Part shown: piece after piece, positions 8,264-17,291 of the stretch
How positions within the stretch are numbered: the stretch's first letter is position 1
Layout: each line of letters opens with the position of its first letter
DNA from: an uncultured Pelagibacteraceae bacterium
Lineage (GTDB): Bacteria; Pseudomonadota; Alphaproteobacteria; Pelagibacterales; Pelagibacteraceae
Reading direction: 5' to 3'
DNA: 50,135 nucleotides
NCBI GenBank assembly: GCA_902591535.1
Contig: CACJBA010000007.1
Coordinates: forward strand, 1-50,135
Translations under genes and position numbers: made by a program
The notes under the pieces: model-generated
The model's input: only the letters and a program-made list of their open reading frames with translations
Told to the model about the DNA's origin: nothing
Databases searched by the model: none

Positions 8264-9538
8264 ATGAGCGCAGAAAACATATCTTACGATTTAAAAAGAT
8301 TTGCTGGAATAAAAAGGGATTATACACCTGAAGAAGTAGAGAGACTTAGAGGTTCTATTAAAATTGAATATTCGTTGTGCAAACAACAATCACAAAAATT
8401 ATGGAAATTATTAAATTCTGAACCTTATATAAATACACTTGGATCATTATCGGGTAATCAAGCTGTGCAACATGCAAAAGCTGGATTAAAAGCAATTTAT
8501 TTAAGTGGATGGCAGGTAGCAGCAGATGCAAATACTGCGGGTGAAATGTATCCAGATCAATCTTTATACCCTTATGATAGTGCGCCTAAGCTAGTTGAGA
8601 CAATGAATAACTCACTAATAAGAGCTGACCAAATTCAACATATGGAAATTCAAGATGGCGAAATGAAGAAAGAGGACAAAGTTAATTATATGCTGCCTAT
8701 AATTGCTGATGGTGAAGCGGGCTTTGGAGGGCCTTTGAACGTATTTGAATTAGCAAAAAAATTTATTAGAGCTGGTGCTGCTGGAGTTCACTTCGAAGAT
8801 CAATTGGCTAGTGAAAAAAAATGTGGTCACATGGGTGGTAAAGTTTTAGTGCCAACTGGAACAATGGTTAAAAACTTAAAAGCTGCTAGACTAGCAGCAG
8901 ACATTTCTGATGTACCCTTAATTATATTGGCAAGAACAGATGCAAATGCTGCAAAATTAATTACAAATGATTTTGATGAAAATGATAAACCATTTTTAAC
9001 AGGTGAAAGATCTCCTGAGGGTTTCTTTTATGTTAAAGATGGAATCGAACAAGCTATATCTAGAGGTTTAGCTTATGCTCCTTATGCAGACTTAATTTGG
9101 TGTGAAACAGCTACTCCTAATTTAGCTGAAGCTAAAAAATTTGCTGATGCAATACATGAAAAATTTCCTGGAAAGCTATTAGCTTATAATTGTTCTCCAT
9201 CATTTAATTGGAAAAAACACTTAAATGATGATGAAATTGCTTCTTTCCAACAAGAGATTGCTAAAATGGGTTATAAATTTCAATTCATTACTCTAGCTGG
9301 ATTTCATACTCAAAATATTGCTATCTTCGAACTTGCTGAAAAATATAGAAAAGAAGGTATGGCTGCTTATTCTAGAATACAACAACAAGAGTTTGCTAGA
9401 GAGAAAGATGGATATACCAGCGTCAAACATCAAAGAGAAGTAGGTACATCTTATTTTGATGCAGTATCAAATACTATCAGTAGCGGTCAAAGCTCAACTA
9501 CAGCAATGGCTGGATCCACTGAATCAGAACAGTTTTAA
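8264..9538 (+). CDS. aceA: isocitrate lyase
   Basis: 424 residues, typical for the shorter bacterial isocitrate lyases. It splits isocitrate into glyoxylate and succinate, the first step of the glyoxylate bypass. The catalytic loop KKCGHMGGK (Cys187) is intact, preceded by the Mg-binding [11 protein letters not shown] and VHFEDQ strands. Further signatures are WQVAADAN near 83-90 and [11 protein letters not shown] near 310-320. It is preceded by a weak AGGA ribosome site about 9 bp upstream and followed by a clear terminator. The divergent ScfR/RamB-like gene suggests control by acetyl- or propionyl-CoA status. No malate synthase is in the window. Confidence 0.97.
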   Translation: MSAENISYDLKRFAGIKRDYTPEEVERLRGSIKIEYSLCKQQSQKLWKLLNSEPYINTLGSLSGNQAVQHAKAGLKAIYLSGWQVAADANTAGEMYPDQSLYPYDSAPKLVETMNNSLIRADQIQHMEIQDGEMKKEDKVNYMLPIIADGEAGFGGPLNVFELAKKFIRAGAAGVHFEDQLASEKKCGHMGGKVLVPTGTMVKNLKAARLAADISDVPLIILARTDANAAKLITNDFDENDKPFLTGERSPEGFFYVKDGIEQAISRGLAYAPYADLIWCETATPNLAEAKKFADAIHEKFPGKLLAYNCSPSFNWKKHLNDDEIASFQQEIAKMGYKFQFITLAGFHTQNIAIFELAEKYRKEGMAAYSRIQQQEFAREKDGYTSVKHQREVGTSYFDAVSNTISSGQSSTTAMAGSTESEQF

Positions 9539-9564
9539 AAAAATAATTTCCCTCTCCATTTTTT

Positions 9565-9591
9565 AATAGCCCTTAATTGGGCTATTTTTTT
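9565..9591 (+). terminator. Rho-independent terminator of aceA
   Basis: AATAGCCC (9565-9572), 6-base loop, GGGCTATT (9579-9586), then a T run to 9590. This is an 8-bp stem with a U tract on the plus strand. Upstream A/T composition gives a weaker U tract on the other strand, so it may also serve the convergent permease gene ending at 9599. Confidence 0.85.
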
Positions 9592-9598
9592 AATTAAT

Positions 9599-10366
9599 TT
9601 AGGCTTTTATGTTGTAACCTTTTTTAAGAAGGCTTGTAACTATTGCGATACAAATAGCTAAAAAACTTAACATTAGACCAACGCTAATCCATATATTGAA
9701 ATCTGATACTCCATAAAACGAAAATCTTAATCCATTGATCAAATAAACCACAGGATTAAAATATGTAACTATTTGCCAAAATTCAGGAAGCATATCTAAA
9801 GAATATAAACTGCCACCTAAAAAAACCATTGGTGTTATAACTAAAGATGGAATAATTGACATTTGCTCAAAATTTGAACTCATCAAACCAATCAAGAAAC
9901 CAAACAAAGCAAAAGTAAAAGATACAAGTACTAAAAGAAATACCATTAATAATGGAAATTTGACCTCAACTTCAACAAAAAAAGTCGATGTTAAAAATAT
10001 CATAAAACCTACAATTAATGTTTTAGTTGCCCCTGCTCCAACAAAAGCAAGAACAATTTCTAATGTTGATATCGGTGCAGCTAAAATTTCATAAATTGTT
10101 CCATTAAATTTAGGAAAAAAAATACCAAATGATGTATTGCTTATCGATTGAGTTAATAACGTAAGCATAAGTAAACCTGGCACTATGTATGATCCATAAC
10201 TGATGCCATCAATTTTTTGAACATACCCTCCAATTACAGATCCAAAAACAATGAAGTACAAAGAGGTAGATAAAACTGGAGATAAAAGAGATTGGGCCAG
10301 AGTTCTTCTAAATCTGTCCATTTCATGCAAGTAAATTGCTTTAAAAGCATAATAATTAAACTTCAT
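9599..10366 (-). CDS. yadH: YadH-like ABC-2 type permease
   Basis: 255 residues with six predicted helices, matching the ABC-2 membrane family and almost the exact length of E. coli YadH (256). Typical motifs are [19 protein letters not shown] and the late [15 protein letters not shown]. With the ATPase it should form an exporter, possibly for a lipid-linked or polymer substrate. The start lies 10 bp inside the end of the ATPase gene, indicating translational coupling. It converges on aceA with the shared terminator between. Confidence 0.87.
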   Translation of the reverse strand: MKFNYYAFKAIYLHEMDRFRRTLAQSLLSPVLSTSLYFIVFGSVIGGYVQKIDGISYGSYIVPGLLMLTLLTQSISNTSFGIFFPKFNGTIYEILAAPISTLEIVLAFVGAGATKTLIVGFMIFLTSTFFVEVEVKFPLLMVFLLVLVSFTFALFGFLIGLMSSNFEQMSIIPSLVITPMVFLGGSLYSLDMLPEFWQIVTYFNPVVYLINGLRFSFYGVSDFNIWISVGLMLSFLAICIAIVTSLLKKGYNIKA

Positions 10367-11291
10367 TGTTTTCCTTTACTAAACTGACAAATATTTTTTC
10401 TAATGTGCTTTGTTCTGTTTTTAAATCTTTTAATTTAAATCCTGCATCTTTTAAGTCTTGAAGTAAATTTGTAATCCCTGTTTGTTTTGCTTGAACATTA
10501 TAGGTGTAATCAATTGACATTTTATCTTTACCAATTTCAAGATTATATTTTTCTAAAGTACTTGGTAATTCTTTTACTTCTTCTTGTAAGTCCACAGTAA
10601 GTTTCTTATGTCCCATTTTTTTTAATAATTCTTTTGTTTCATCTACAACTATAATTTCTCCTTGATTGATTACTCCTACTCTGTCTGCGATTGCTTCAGC
10701 TTCCTCTATATAGTGTGTGGTAAGAATTATTGTTACACCTGTTTTTCTTAGACCTTCAACTATCTTCCACATATCTTTTCTAAGTTCAACGTCTACACCA
10801 GCTGTAGGTTCATCTAAAAACAAAATAGAAGGTTCGTGTGATAAAGCTTTTGCAATTAAAACTCTGCGTTTCATTCCGCCAGATAATTGTCTAAGACTTA
10901 AATCTTTTTTATCCCACAAGCTTAAGTCTTTTAAAATCTTCTCTATATATTTTGGATCAGGTTTTTTTCCATAAAGACCTCTTGAATATGAAACATTGTT
11001 AAATACACTTTCAAATTGCTCTAATGTTAATTCCTGTGGAACTAATCCAATTTTAGATCTAGTAAGTCTATAGTCCTTAATTATATCAAGATCATCTACA
11101 GTTACTTTACCCGTGGAAAGTCTAACTATTCCGCAAATAATACTAATAAGTGTTGTTTTTCCAGCACCGTTAGGTCCAAGCATTGCAAAAATCTCACCTT
11201 TTTTAATATTAAGATTTATTTTTTTTAATGCTTCAAATCCATTATCATAAACTTTTGAGAGGTTATTTATGCTTATTTGATCATTTGACAT
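10356..11291 (-). CDS. yadG: YadG-like ABC transporter ATP-binding protein
   Basis: 311 residues counted from ATG at 11291 ([13 protein letters not shown]); ATG at 11303 is an alternative. Walker [10 protein letters not shown], signature LSGGMKRR and Walker [13 protein letters not shown] are intact, followed by the [11 protein letters not shown]-loop of drug/polysaccharide-export ATPases. The C-terminal tail ends [12 protein letters not shown], closely resembling YadG. It partners the overlapping ABC-2 permease. A 23-bp perfect palindrome sits just upstream in the divergent promoter region. Confidence 0.9.
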   Translation of the reverse strand: MSNDQISINNLSKVYDNGFEALKKINLNIKKGEIFAMLGPNGAGKTTLISIICGIVRLSTGKVTVDDLDIIKDYRLTRSKIGLVPQELTLEQFESVFNNVSYSRGLYGKKPDPKYIEKILKDLSLWDKKDLSLRQLSGGMKRRVLIAKALSHEPSILFLDEPTAGVDVELRKDMWKIVEGLRKTGVTIILTTHYIEEAEAIADRVGVINQGEIIVVDETKELLKKMGHKKLTVDLQEEVKELPSTLEKYNLEIGKDKMSIDYTYNVQAKQTGITNLLQDLKDAGFKLKDLKTEQSTLEKIFVSLVKENNEV

Positions 11292-11313
11292 GTGATTTAG
11301 CATATATAGAGAC

Positions 11314-11336
11314 AATTTATTGTATTACAATAAATT
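11314..11336. promoter_or_regulatory. 23-bp perfect palindrome in yadG / thioredoxin-like divergent promoter
   Basis: AATTTATTGTA, one central T, then TACAATAAATT: 11-bp arms with no mismatch, inside the 71-bp gap between the yadG ATG (11291) and the plus-strand ATG at 11363. Position and symmetry suit a dimeric repressor operator controlling both genes. It could also form an RNA hairpin but has no T tract. I cannot name the regulator. Confidence 0.55.
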
Positions 11337-11362
11337 AAAATTTGCCCTAGATATCGTAAAGT

Positions 11363-11731
11363 ATGAAAAAATTTTTAATATTTATTTGTTTTGTCTTAGC
11401 ATTTAGCACCAAAGCTATTGGGAAAGAAACTACTTACAGTAAAGAGTTATTCGATAAAGCTATAACAGAGGGAAAGGTTGTAGTTGTAAGTTCTTGGATT
11501 AAATATTGCACATCTTGTGCAAGCCAAATGAAAGTTCTTGAAAAAGCAAAAAATGATTTTGATAATATTGAATATTTTGCATTTGATGTCACAAATAAAG
11601 AAATCTCTAAATTTTTTAACGTTCAATATCAAACAACACTTTTAATTTTTAAAGATAATAAAGAAGTTTACAGAAGTATTGGTGAGACAACCAAAGAACT
11701 GATTTATGATGCTTTAAAATCCTCTATCTAA
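11363..11731 (+). CDS. secreted thioredoxin-like protein
   Basis: 122 residues with a signal peptide (MKKFLIFICFVLAFSTKAIG). The thioredoxin fold follows, with the redox pair Cys49-Thr-Ser-Cys52 in WIKYCTSCASQMK. The order resembles the C-terminal domain of DsbD (a periplasmic Trx-like reductant) rather than cytoplasmic TrxA. The normally invariant cis-proline is replaced by Thr91 (VQYQTTLLIF instead of the usual IPTLLLF), which should change substrate release. It is alone on the plus strand between two minus-strand operons. A periplasmic thiol reductase role is likely but not proven. Confidence 0.8.
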   Translation: MKKFLIFICFVLAFSTKAIGKETTYSKELFDKAITEGKVVVVSSWIKYCTSCASQMKVLEKAKNDFDNIEYFAFDVTNKEISKFFNVQYQTTLLIFKDNKEVYRSIGETTKELIYDALKSSI

Positions 11732-11733
11732 AT

Positions 11734-13173
11734 TTAATTTTTTTTAATTTTTAAAATTATTACAGGTAAGAAAGTTGCAATCAAAAAAGATAAAAATAAT
11801 AAAGATTGAGTTATAAAAGTTGAAAATAATTCTATAGGAAGAAACACTCCCACTAGTAAACTTTTAGAAAAATCTGGGAATGGAAAAATTAAAAATCCAG
11901 TAATTAAACCAATGATAATAGAAATGTAAGCAGTTTTTTCATTTACTTTATTATAAAAACTATAAAAAACAGTCACTACAAATGCACAACAAAATAAATC
12001 TGCTAATAAAAATAAATACAAAATATCAAATCCTTTAGATGCTATACCAAATGCAATTAATGATAAAAAAAGAATGAAATATTTAGATATTTTTAAATAA
12101 TCAGTTTTTTTTCCTAAATTAAAAGTTGCTTTGCCATCAACTACAAACAAGCTAGAAATAGCATTAACCAGTGTATCTACAGTTGAAATTGTTAACGCAA
12201 GTCCAAGAATAATAATCATTAAGGATATTATTTCTGTTTGATCTTTTAATAATAAACTAAAAAATCCTAGATCAGGTCTAACTGATGGATCAATTGAAAA
12301 TGAGACCATTCCAATAAAACCCATTAAAAATACTATTGGGACAATAATAAAAAAAGAAATTACTAAACTGTTTTTTAATGTTTGATAATTTTTTGCTGCA
12401 TAAACCCTTTGCCAGTTTCCTTGATGAAATAAATTAGTTGCTGCTACCGCAATAAAAAAAGTTAATCCAGCTGTATAGCTTGGAATATATTTTGAGCTTA
12501 ATAGTTGAGGGTTCTTCTCATTGATTAGAGTAAATGAAAAATTATTACCGGACGATGAGCTAATAATTGAAATCATAATTAATAATAAAATACCAATTAC
12601 AATCATTTGAATGTTATCAGTAAATATAGATGCTCTTAACCCTCCATAAAGCGTATAACTTAATGTAGCTACTAAAACTATTAATGCTGTAATCCATAAT
12701 TCTGTACCGGATATATAATTAATTAATAGGGCTACCGCAGTCACTTCAGCACATAGAAAAATAAACATATAAAATATTGTCATTAATAAAATTAGCTTAA
12801 ATAGACTATTGCCAAATTTCTTTCTCATAAACTCAACTAAAGAGGAGCCTTTTGGAAATTCATCTCTAATTTTTTTTCCAAAATAAATTAAGAAAATCAT
12901 TGGAAATGCTGTACCTAATGCATAACCAATAATGGCACCTACTCCGCCCCAAGTTGCAGCCGCAACAGGACCAAATAAAATCCAAGCACCCAATGCAGAT
13001 GCCACCAGACTTGTTGTAAGTGAAAATAAACCAATGTTTCTGTTTGCTGTTAAATAATTATTTATTCCCTTAAATTTTTTTGAATGAAAAATTCCTAAGA
13101 AAGCAAATATTACGCTAATTAAAAATACTAGTGTTAATGAAGTAGATTGACTTAAAAAATATGTTTTATCCAT
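11734..13173 (-). CDS. thiV: SSF-family Na+/solute symporter, ThiV-like thiamine-precursor transporter
   Basis: 479 residues from ATG at 13173, chosen because an AGAAAGGGAT ribosome-binding site lies just upstream. A longer frame to 13242 exists but would translate the riboswitch. The protein has about 13 helices and sodium:solute symporter motifs (GVGAIIGYALGTAFPMIFL, SYTLYGGLRASIFTDN, FHQGNWQRVYAAKN). A TPP riboswitch covers the 5' leader, so the cargo is probably thiamine or its pyrimidine precursor HMP. An SSF transporter with exactly this leader, called ThiV, has been proposed for HMP uptake in SAR11, which cannot make that moiety. The substrate is inferred from the riboswitch and that precedent. 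Confidence 0.85.
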   Translation of the reverse strand: MDKTYFLSQSTSLTLVFLISVIFAFLGIFHSKKFKGINNYLTANRNIGLFSLTTSLVASALGAWILFGPVAAATWGGVGAIIGYALGTAFPMIFLIYFGKKIRDEFPKGSSLVEFMRKKFGNSLFKLILLMTIFYMFIFLCAEVTAVALLINYISGTELWITALIVLVATLSYTLYGGLRASIFTDNIQMIVIGILLLIMISIISSSSGNNFSFTLINEKNPQLLSSKYIPSYTAGLTFFIAVAATNLFHQGNWQRVYAAKNYQTLKNSLVISFFIIVPIVFLMGFIGMVSFSIDPSVRPDLGFFSLLLKDQTEIISLMIIILGLALTISTVDTLVNAISSLFVVDGKATFNLGKKTDYLKISKYFILFLSLIAFGIASKGFDILYLFLLADLFCCAFVVTVFYSFYNKVNEKTAYISIIIGLITGFLIFPFPDFSKSLLVGVFLPIELFSTFITQSLLFLSFLIATFLPVIILKIKKN

Positions 13174-13245
13174 TTTATCCCTTTCTGAATTACCGGACAG
13201 GTTCTTAGGGTATAATCTCAGCCTGTTAAGACACCCCTTCAATGA
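13174..13245 (-). promoter_or_regulatory. TPP riboswitch controlling thiV
   Basis: Reading the minus strand from about 13245, the leader carries the THI-element blocks in order: AGGGGTG, GGCTGAGA, TATACCC, GAACCTG, CCGGTAAT, then AAAGGGA. P2 pairs AGGGGT with ACCCT. The final AAAGGGA is also the Shine-Dalgarno of thiV, 4 bases from its ATG. A CATT at 13241-13244 can pair with AATG over the start codon as a weak P1. Ligand binding would then hide the SD and AUG directly, giving translational repression by TPP with almost no separate expression platform. Confidence 0.9.
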
Positions 13246-13298
13246 GAATTTTTATATTATATTAATTGAAATGGCTAGTAATTAAAATTTATTTTGTC

Positions 13299-13595
13299 TT
13301 ATTTTTTTTGACTTTTATGATTCATTATTTCGATCATACATTGAGTTGCATATTCTCTCCACTCAGATGAATTTTTATTTTTTAAGCTATTTAAATGATC
13401 ACGATTACTTTGAATATTATCTTTATGCTTTAGTATGTCCGCTCCGTTTAGACTCTTTTCTATTTCAGATAAATTAGTCTCCATTGCCTTTATCCATTCT
13501 CTTCCAAGCTCAACACATTTTCGATCATCTTTTTCATCACAAATTTGCTTAAAAAAATTAAAGATAACATCATCAGTACTAACCGAAGTGTTCAT
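13299..13595 (-). CDS. hypothetical 98-residue protein
   Basis: 98 residues, soluble, mostly helical, charged, with Cys19, Cys27 and Cys86. It contains FNFFKQICDEKDDRKCVELG and SSEWREYATQCMIEIM. No signal peptide or membrane helix, and no family recognised. The gene lies 6 bp downstream of the pentapeptide-repeat gene on the same strand, so the two are probably co-transcribed. It ends about 54 bp before the TPP riboswitch, so the riboswitch transcript could have its own promoter or be read through. Confidence 0.6.
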   Translation of the reverse strand: MNTSVSTDDVIFNFFKQICDEKDDRKCVELGREWIKAMETNLSEIEKSLNGADILKHKDNIQSNRDHLNSLKNKNSSEWREYATQCMIEIMNHKSQKK

Positions 13596-13601
13596 ATGTG
13601 A

Positions 13602-14111
13602 TTATTGTTTACAAGTTCCAATAGAGTCAGGACCACAAGTTTGTCCATTTGTCCATGTTGCACCAATTAAATTTGCGCCATCAAAATTAGCATTTGTAAT
13701 ATTAGAAGATGTAAAATTGGCTTCCATTAAATTCGAGTTTTGGAAATTAGCTTCAATTAGAGTTGCACCCATAAAATCTACTCTTGTAAGATTTGCGTTA
13801 GTAAAATTAGTTTTTTCAAAATTAGCCCCAATCCCAATTGTTTCATATAGATTAGCTCTGACAAATGTAGACTCTGGAAAAGTGCCAAAGGATAAATTAG
13901 AATTCATCATAATACTTTTATCTAAGTTTACTTGTACAAAACTTGCAAAGGATAAATTAGAATTAGGTAGATAACTCCCCTGGAGATCCTGTGCATCTGA
14001 AAATCTGCATTTAGAGTAGTCAACTCCGTCTGTTAGAGGATCATCACAAGCAGCATTAGAATTTGTAAAGAATAAAAAGCTAAATAAAACAAGTAAAAAT
14101 ATTTTTTTCAT
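13602..14111 (-). CDS. secreted pentapeptide-repeat protein
   Basis: 169 residues from the ATG at 14111 (MKKIFLLVLFSFLFFTNSNA, a clear signal peptide). From about residue 50 it shows A(N/D)LxX pentapeptide repeats, for example ANFEKTNFTNANLTRVDFMG and ATLIEANFQNSNLMEANF, predicted to form a right-handed quadrilateral beta-helix. Cysteines near both ends (DDPLTDGVDYSKCRF, GQTCGPDSIGTCK) may form disulfide caps in the periplasm. Function is unknown; the family is structural. It is paired with the 98-residue hypothetical gene. Confidence 0.82.
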   Translation of the reverse strand: MKKIFLLVLFSFLFFTNSNAACDDPLTDGVDYSKCRFSDAQDLQGSYLPNSNLSFASFVQVNLDKSIMMNSNLSFGTFPESTFVRANLYETIGIGANFEKTNFTNANLTRVDFMGATLIEANFQNSNLMEANFTSSNITNANFDGANLIGATWTNGQTCGPDSIGTCKQ

Positions 14112-14215
14112 AGGTAAATTTAACAAATAAAATATGTCAAAACAATGAAGGTTTAAAATTTAGAATAAACTTTAACAATGTAATTATTGATATTTTGAAG
14201 TATAAAAATCAACTT

Positions 14216-15280
14216 ATGAAAGAATATAACATAGCATCAATACCTGGAGATGGGATAGGAAAAGAAGTATTGCCTGAAGGTTTAAAAGTTTTAAAAGAAG
14301 CTGCTTTAAAACATCAATTTAAAATAAATTTTAAAGAATATGATTTTGCTTCCTGTGATTATTACGAAAAACATGGAAAAATGCTTCCTGATGACTGGAA
14401 AGAAAAATTAGGAAAACATGATGCTATATTTTTCGGAGCAGTCGGAATGCCAAATAAAGTTCCAGATCATATTTCTTTATGGGGGTCGTTACTTCAGTTC
14501 AGACGAGAATTTGATCAATATATTAATCTAAGACCTGTAAAACTTTTCCCAGGTATTAATCCTCCTTTAGCCAATAAAAAACCTGGTGATATCGATATGT
14601 TGATTGTTAGAGAAAACACCGAGGGAGAATATTCTACTGTAGGCGGAAGAATGTATAAAAATACTGATAGAGAAATTGCAATTCAAGAAACTATCATGTC
14701 GGCACATGGAATAGACAGAGTTCAAAAATTTGCCTTTGAATTGGCCAAACAACGAACAAGAAAAAAATTAACTAATGCAACAAAATCGAACGGAATTTCA
14801 ATTACTATGCCTTTTTGGGATGAAAGATTTAATCAAATGAAAAAAAACTATCCTGAAATTGAAACAGATCAATTTCATATAGATATTTTAGTTGCTAGAT
14901 TTGTACTCAATCCAGAGTGGTTTGATGTAGTAGTAGCATCAAATTTATTTGGAGATATTCTTTCAGACTTAGGACCTGCTTGTACAGGAACTATTGGAAT
15001 AGCTCCTTCTGGAAATATTAACCCCGAAAATAAATTTCCATCTTTATTTGAACCAGTTCATGGTTCTGCCCCGGATATTGCAGGTAAAGGAATTGCAAAT
15101 CCTGTAGGACAAATTTGGTCTGGAGCAATGATGCTAGATTATTTAGGAGAAAAAGAAGCTTCAAATTCAATTGTTGAAGCAATTGAAAAATCTTTAAGTG
15201 AAAAAGAAAATAGAACTAAAGATTTAGGTGGGGATGCTGATACTATTAAATCATCTAATTCAATTTTAGCTAATCTTTAA
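14216..15280 (+). CDS. TtuC/DmlA-type tartrate or D-malate dehydrogenase
   Basis: 354 residues from ATG at 14216. A TTG 21 bp upstream would extend it but gives no extra homology. It is in the isocitrate/isopropylmalate dehydrogenase superfamily: IPGDGIGKEV at the start, LLQFRREFDQYINLRPVKLF, VRENTEGEYS, the Asp-rich metal site ASNLFGDILSDLG, and EPVHGSAPDIAGKG for NAD binding. The HISLWGSLLQFRR stretch is typical of the tartrate/D-malate dehydrogenase branch rather than LeuB, so it probably oxidatively decarboxylates a 2-hydroxy dicarboxylate. It overlaps the convergent Gfo/Idh gene by 4 bp. The exact substrate is not certain. Confidence 0.85.
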   Translation: MKEYNIASIPGDGIGKEVLPEGLKVLKEAALKHQFKINFKEYDFASCDYYEKHGKMLPDDWKEKLGKHDAIFFGAVGMPNKVPDHISLWGSLLQFRREFDQYINLRPVKLFPGINPPLANKKPGDIDMLIVRENTEGEYSTVGGRMYKNTDREIAIQETIMSAHGIDRVQKFAFELAKQRTRKKLTNATKSNGISITMPFWDERFNQMKKNYPEIETDQFHIDILVARFVLNPEWFDVVVASNLFGDILSDLGPACTGTIGIAPSGNINPENKFPSLFEPVHGSAPDIAGKGIANPVGQIWSGAMMLDYLGEKEASNSIVEAIEKSLSEKENRTKDLGGDADTIKSSNSILANL

Positions 15281-16314
15281 ATTTTAATTTTCTTTCCTGT
15301 TTTTGCGCTTTTAGTTATTGCAGCAAAAATTTTGAGAGAAATTAAACCATCATTACCATTTACTTTTGGTTTGGCTTTTTTTGCAATGACATCAGCAAAA
15401 TGATCAATTTGATTTACTAATGTATTGTCATCTTTTTTATTTTTATCTTCATTAACTAATATCTTATTCCACCAACTTCGTTCTTTTTTATAAAACCAAT
15501 ATTTAAGATTAGGAAACTGCAATGAACCCTTAGTTCCTCCAATCATGTATGCTGATTGATTAGTAATTGGGTATGCAGGATTCTCTCCAGCTGTTAGCTC
15601 ATAACTCCACGGTGCAACAATTGTATCTGACAAATTTAGTGAACAAAGTGCTCCTGAATTAAAGATCAAGCTTATAGTGGCCGTATCCTCTACTTGAAAT
15701 TTTCTAGTTTTATTTGTTGTGAATGCTTGAACATATTTTATTGAACCTAATAAATAACAAATCATATCAATGTCGTGAACTAAATTGATACCTAAAGGTC
15801 CACCTCCCTTACTAACTCTCCATTTTTCTTTGTAATAATCTTTATGTTTATATAACCAGCATAATACGTTTGCTGAAACGATGTTTCCCAATTTACCTTT
15901 GTTAATAATATCTTTTACTTTAGATACTATTGAATTGTGTCTTCGATGATATCCAATCAACAATGGAGTTTTATTCTTATTAGCACTGTTTATAATTTTT
16001 TTTGCAGATGGAATGTTATCTGAAATAGGCTTTTCTAACAAAACAGGTATTTTATTTTTTAAAAAACTTAAAGTATGTTTTTCATGTAATTGATTAGGGG
16101 TAGCAACTATTACAGCATCAAGTTTTTTTGAATTTAAAAGCTCTGATACATTTAAATACAATGGGATTTTATATTTTTTTGATAAATTTCTAGCATTGTT
16201 ACTAATGTCTACTATTGAATGAAGATTTGCTTTCTTAGATTTTTGAATAGCCTTAATGTGCTGTAAACCCATTAATCCAGTTCCAATTATAGAAATATTA
16301 ATTTTTTTTCTCAT
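15277..16314 (-). CDS. Gfo/Idh/MocA family oxidoreductase
   Basis: 345 residues. An N-terminal Rossmann domain (IIGTGLMGLQHIKAI) is followed by the family motif LEKPISDNIPSA (Lys of the EKP motif) and a C-terminal alpha/beta domain with GGGPLGINLVHDIDMICYLLG carrying the active-site His-Asp. These enzymes oxidise a ring or chain hydroxyl of sugars and cyclitols with NAD(P). It is the last gene of the GtsABC-type sugar importer operon, 3 bp after the epimerase. It probably oxidises the imported sugar or its derivative. The substrate cannot be fixed from sequence. Confidence 0.87.
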   Translation of the reverse strand: MRKKINISIIGTGLMGLQHIKAIQKSKKANLHSIVDISNNARNLSKKYKIPLYLNVSELLNSKKLDAVIVATPNQLHEKHTLSFLKNKIPVLLEKPISDNIPSAKKIINSANKNKTPLLIGYHRRHNSIVSKVKDIINKGKLGNIVSANVLCWLYKHKDYYKEKWRVSKGGGPLGINLVHDIDMICYLLGSIKYVQAFTTNKTRKFQVEDTATISLIFNSGALCSLNLSDTIVAPWSYELTAGENPAYPITNQSAYMIGGTKGSLQFPNLKYWFYKKERSWWNKILVNEDKNKKDDNTLVNQIDHFADVIAKKAKPKVNGNDGLISLKIFAAITKSAKTGKKIKI

Positions 16315-16317
16315 AAC

Positions 16318-17286
16318 TTAATTAATTTTAATTTTTGTAAAGCATGTATACCTTTTATTAGGTTTAATTAAAGTGCTTGGAAAATTTTTTTTATTAGGCG
16401 TATCAGGAAAGTATTGTGTTTCTAAACAAACACCATGATAAGGAAATAATTTTTTTTTGTAATTCAGATTTTGTGCTGAATAAAGTTGAACACTTGGTAA
16501 ATTTGAAAAAAAATCAACTCGAATATTAGTATTATTATTTTTTATAGTTCCAAAATAATTTCTAGTATTTTTCTTTACAACAAAAGTGGTATCAAAACCT
16601 TTAAATTTAATATTAAGCTTTTTATTTTTAAAATAATCTAATTTTTTACCAATATTTTCAAAATGTAAAAAATCATAGATAGTTTTTTTTACATTTTTAA
16701 ATCTACCAGTAGGGATTAAATTTTTATTTATTTGAAGATATTTAGATGAGTTTAATTTTAACTCATGATCATAAATCATATTTTTTTTATTTTTTTCTAA
16801 ATTCCAATAACTATGATTAGTTAAATTAACATGAGTGCTTTTATTTGATTTGTACTCATACTTTATTATCAGAAATTTATTATTTAATTGATAAGTACAA
16901 TTGACAACTAAATTTCCTGGAAAGCCTTGATCGCCATCTTCTGAATGAAGTTGATATATTATTTTATCCTTTGTTTGACTTAACTTTTTCCATGGAAGTA
17001 TAGAAAAACCTACCTTGCCTCCATGAAGTATGTTTTTCCCCTCATTTGCATTTAAAATAAATTTTCTATTTCCTATCTTAAATTTTGAATTTGAAATTCT
17101 ACCTGCATATCTTCCACAAGTTGATCCTAAACTTGGATGTTTATGTTGATAATTTTTTTTTGATCCTAAATTTAAAATTAAATTTATTTTCTTTTTCTTA
17201 TGATAAACTTCAAAAAGACTAGCACCATAATTAAGAGTTTGAACTCTTAGAAATTTATTTTGAATTGTAGAACTTTCAACTTTCAC
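16318..17286 (-). CDS. galM: aldose 1-epimerase
   Basis: 322 residues, the usual size for GalM. The catalytic set is present: Asn-Glu-Gly-Lys-Asn-Ile-Leu-His88-Gly-Gly, the base His158 in NLTNHSYWNL, and the acid Glu289 in CLETQYFPDTPN. It interconverts alpha and beta anomers of free aldoses, needed when an anomer-specific dehydrogenase or kinase acts on sugar delivered by an ABC importer. It lies between the SDR and Gfo/Idh genes with 3-5 bp gaps. Base composition is extremely AT-rich with many Lys and Asn codons, like the rest of the window. Confidence 0.88.
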   Translation of the reverse strand: MKVESSTIQNKFLRVQTLNYGASLFEVYHKKKKINLILNLGSKKNYQHKHPSLGSTCGRYAGRISNSKFKIGNRKFILNANEGKNILHGGKVGFSILPWKKLSQTKDKIIYQLHSEDGDQGFPGNLVVNCTYQLNNKFLIIKYEYKSNKSTHVNLTNHSYWNLEKNKKNMIYDHELKLNSSKYLQINKNLIPTGRFKNVKKTIYDFLHFENIGKKLDYFKNKKLNIKFKGFDTTFVVKKNTRNYFGTIKNNNTNIRVDFFSNLPSVQLYSAQNLNYKKKLFPYHGVCLETQYFPDTPNKKNFPSTLIKPNKRYTCFTKIKIN

Positions 17287-17291
17287 CTAGA

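Noticed and set aside
13174..13242. Longer thiV start at 13242
   Set aside because: It would translate the TPP aptamer; the ribosome site and family alignment support ATG at 13173.
13435..13974. Plus-strand 179-codon open frame
   Set aside because: It is antisense to the 98-residue and pentapeptide-repeat genes; its regular K-L-A pattern is the mirror of the pentapeptide repeats, so it is a shadow.
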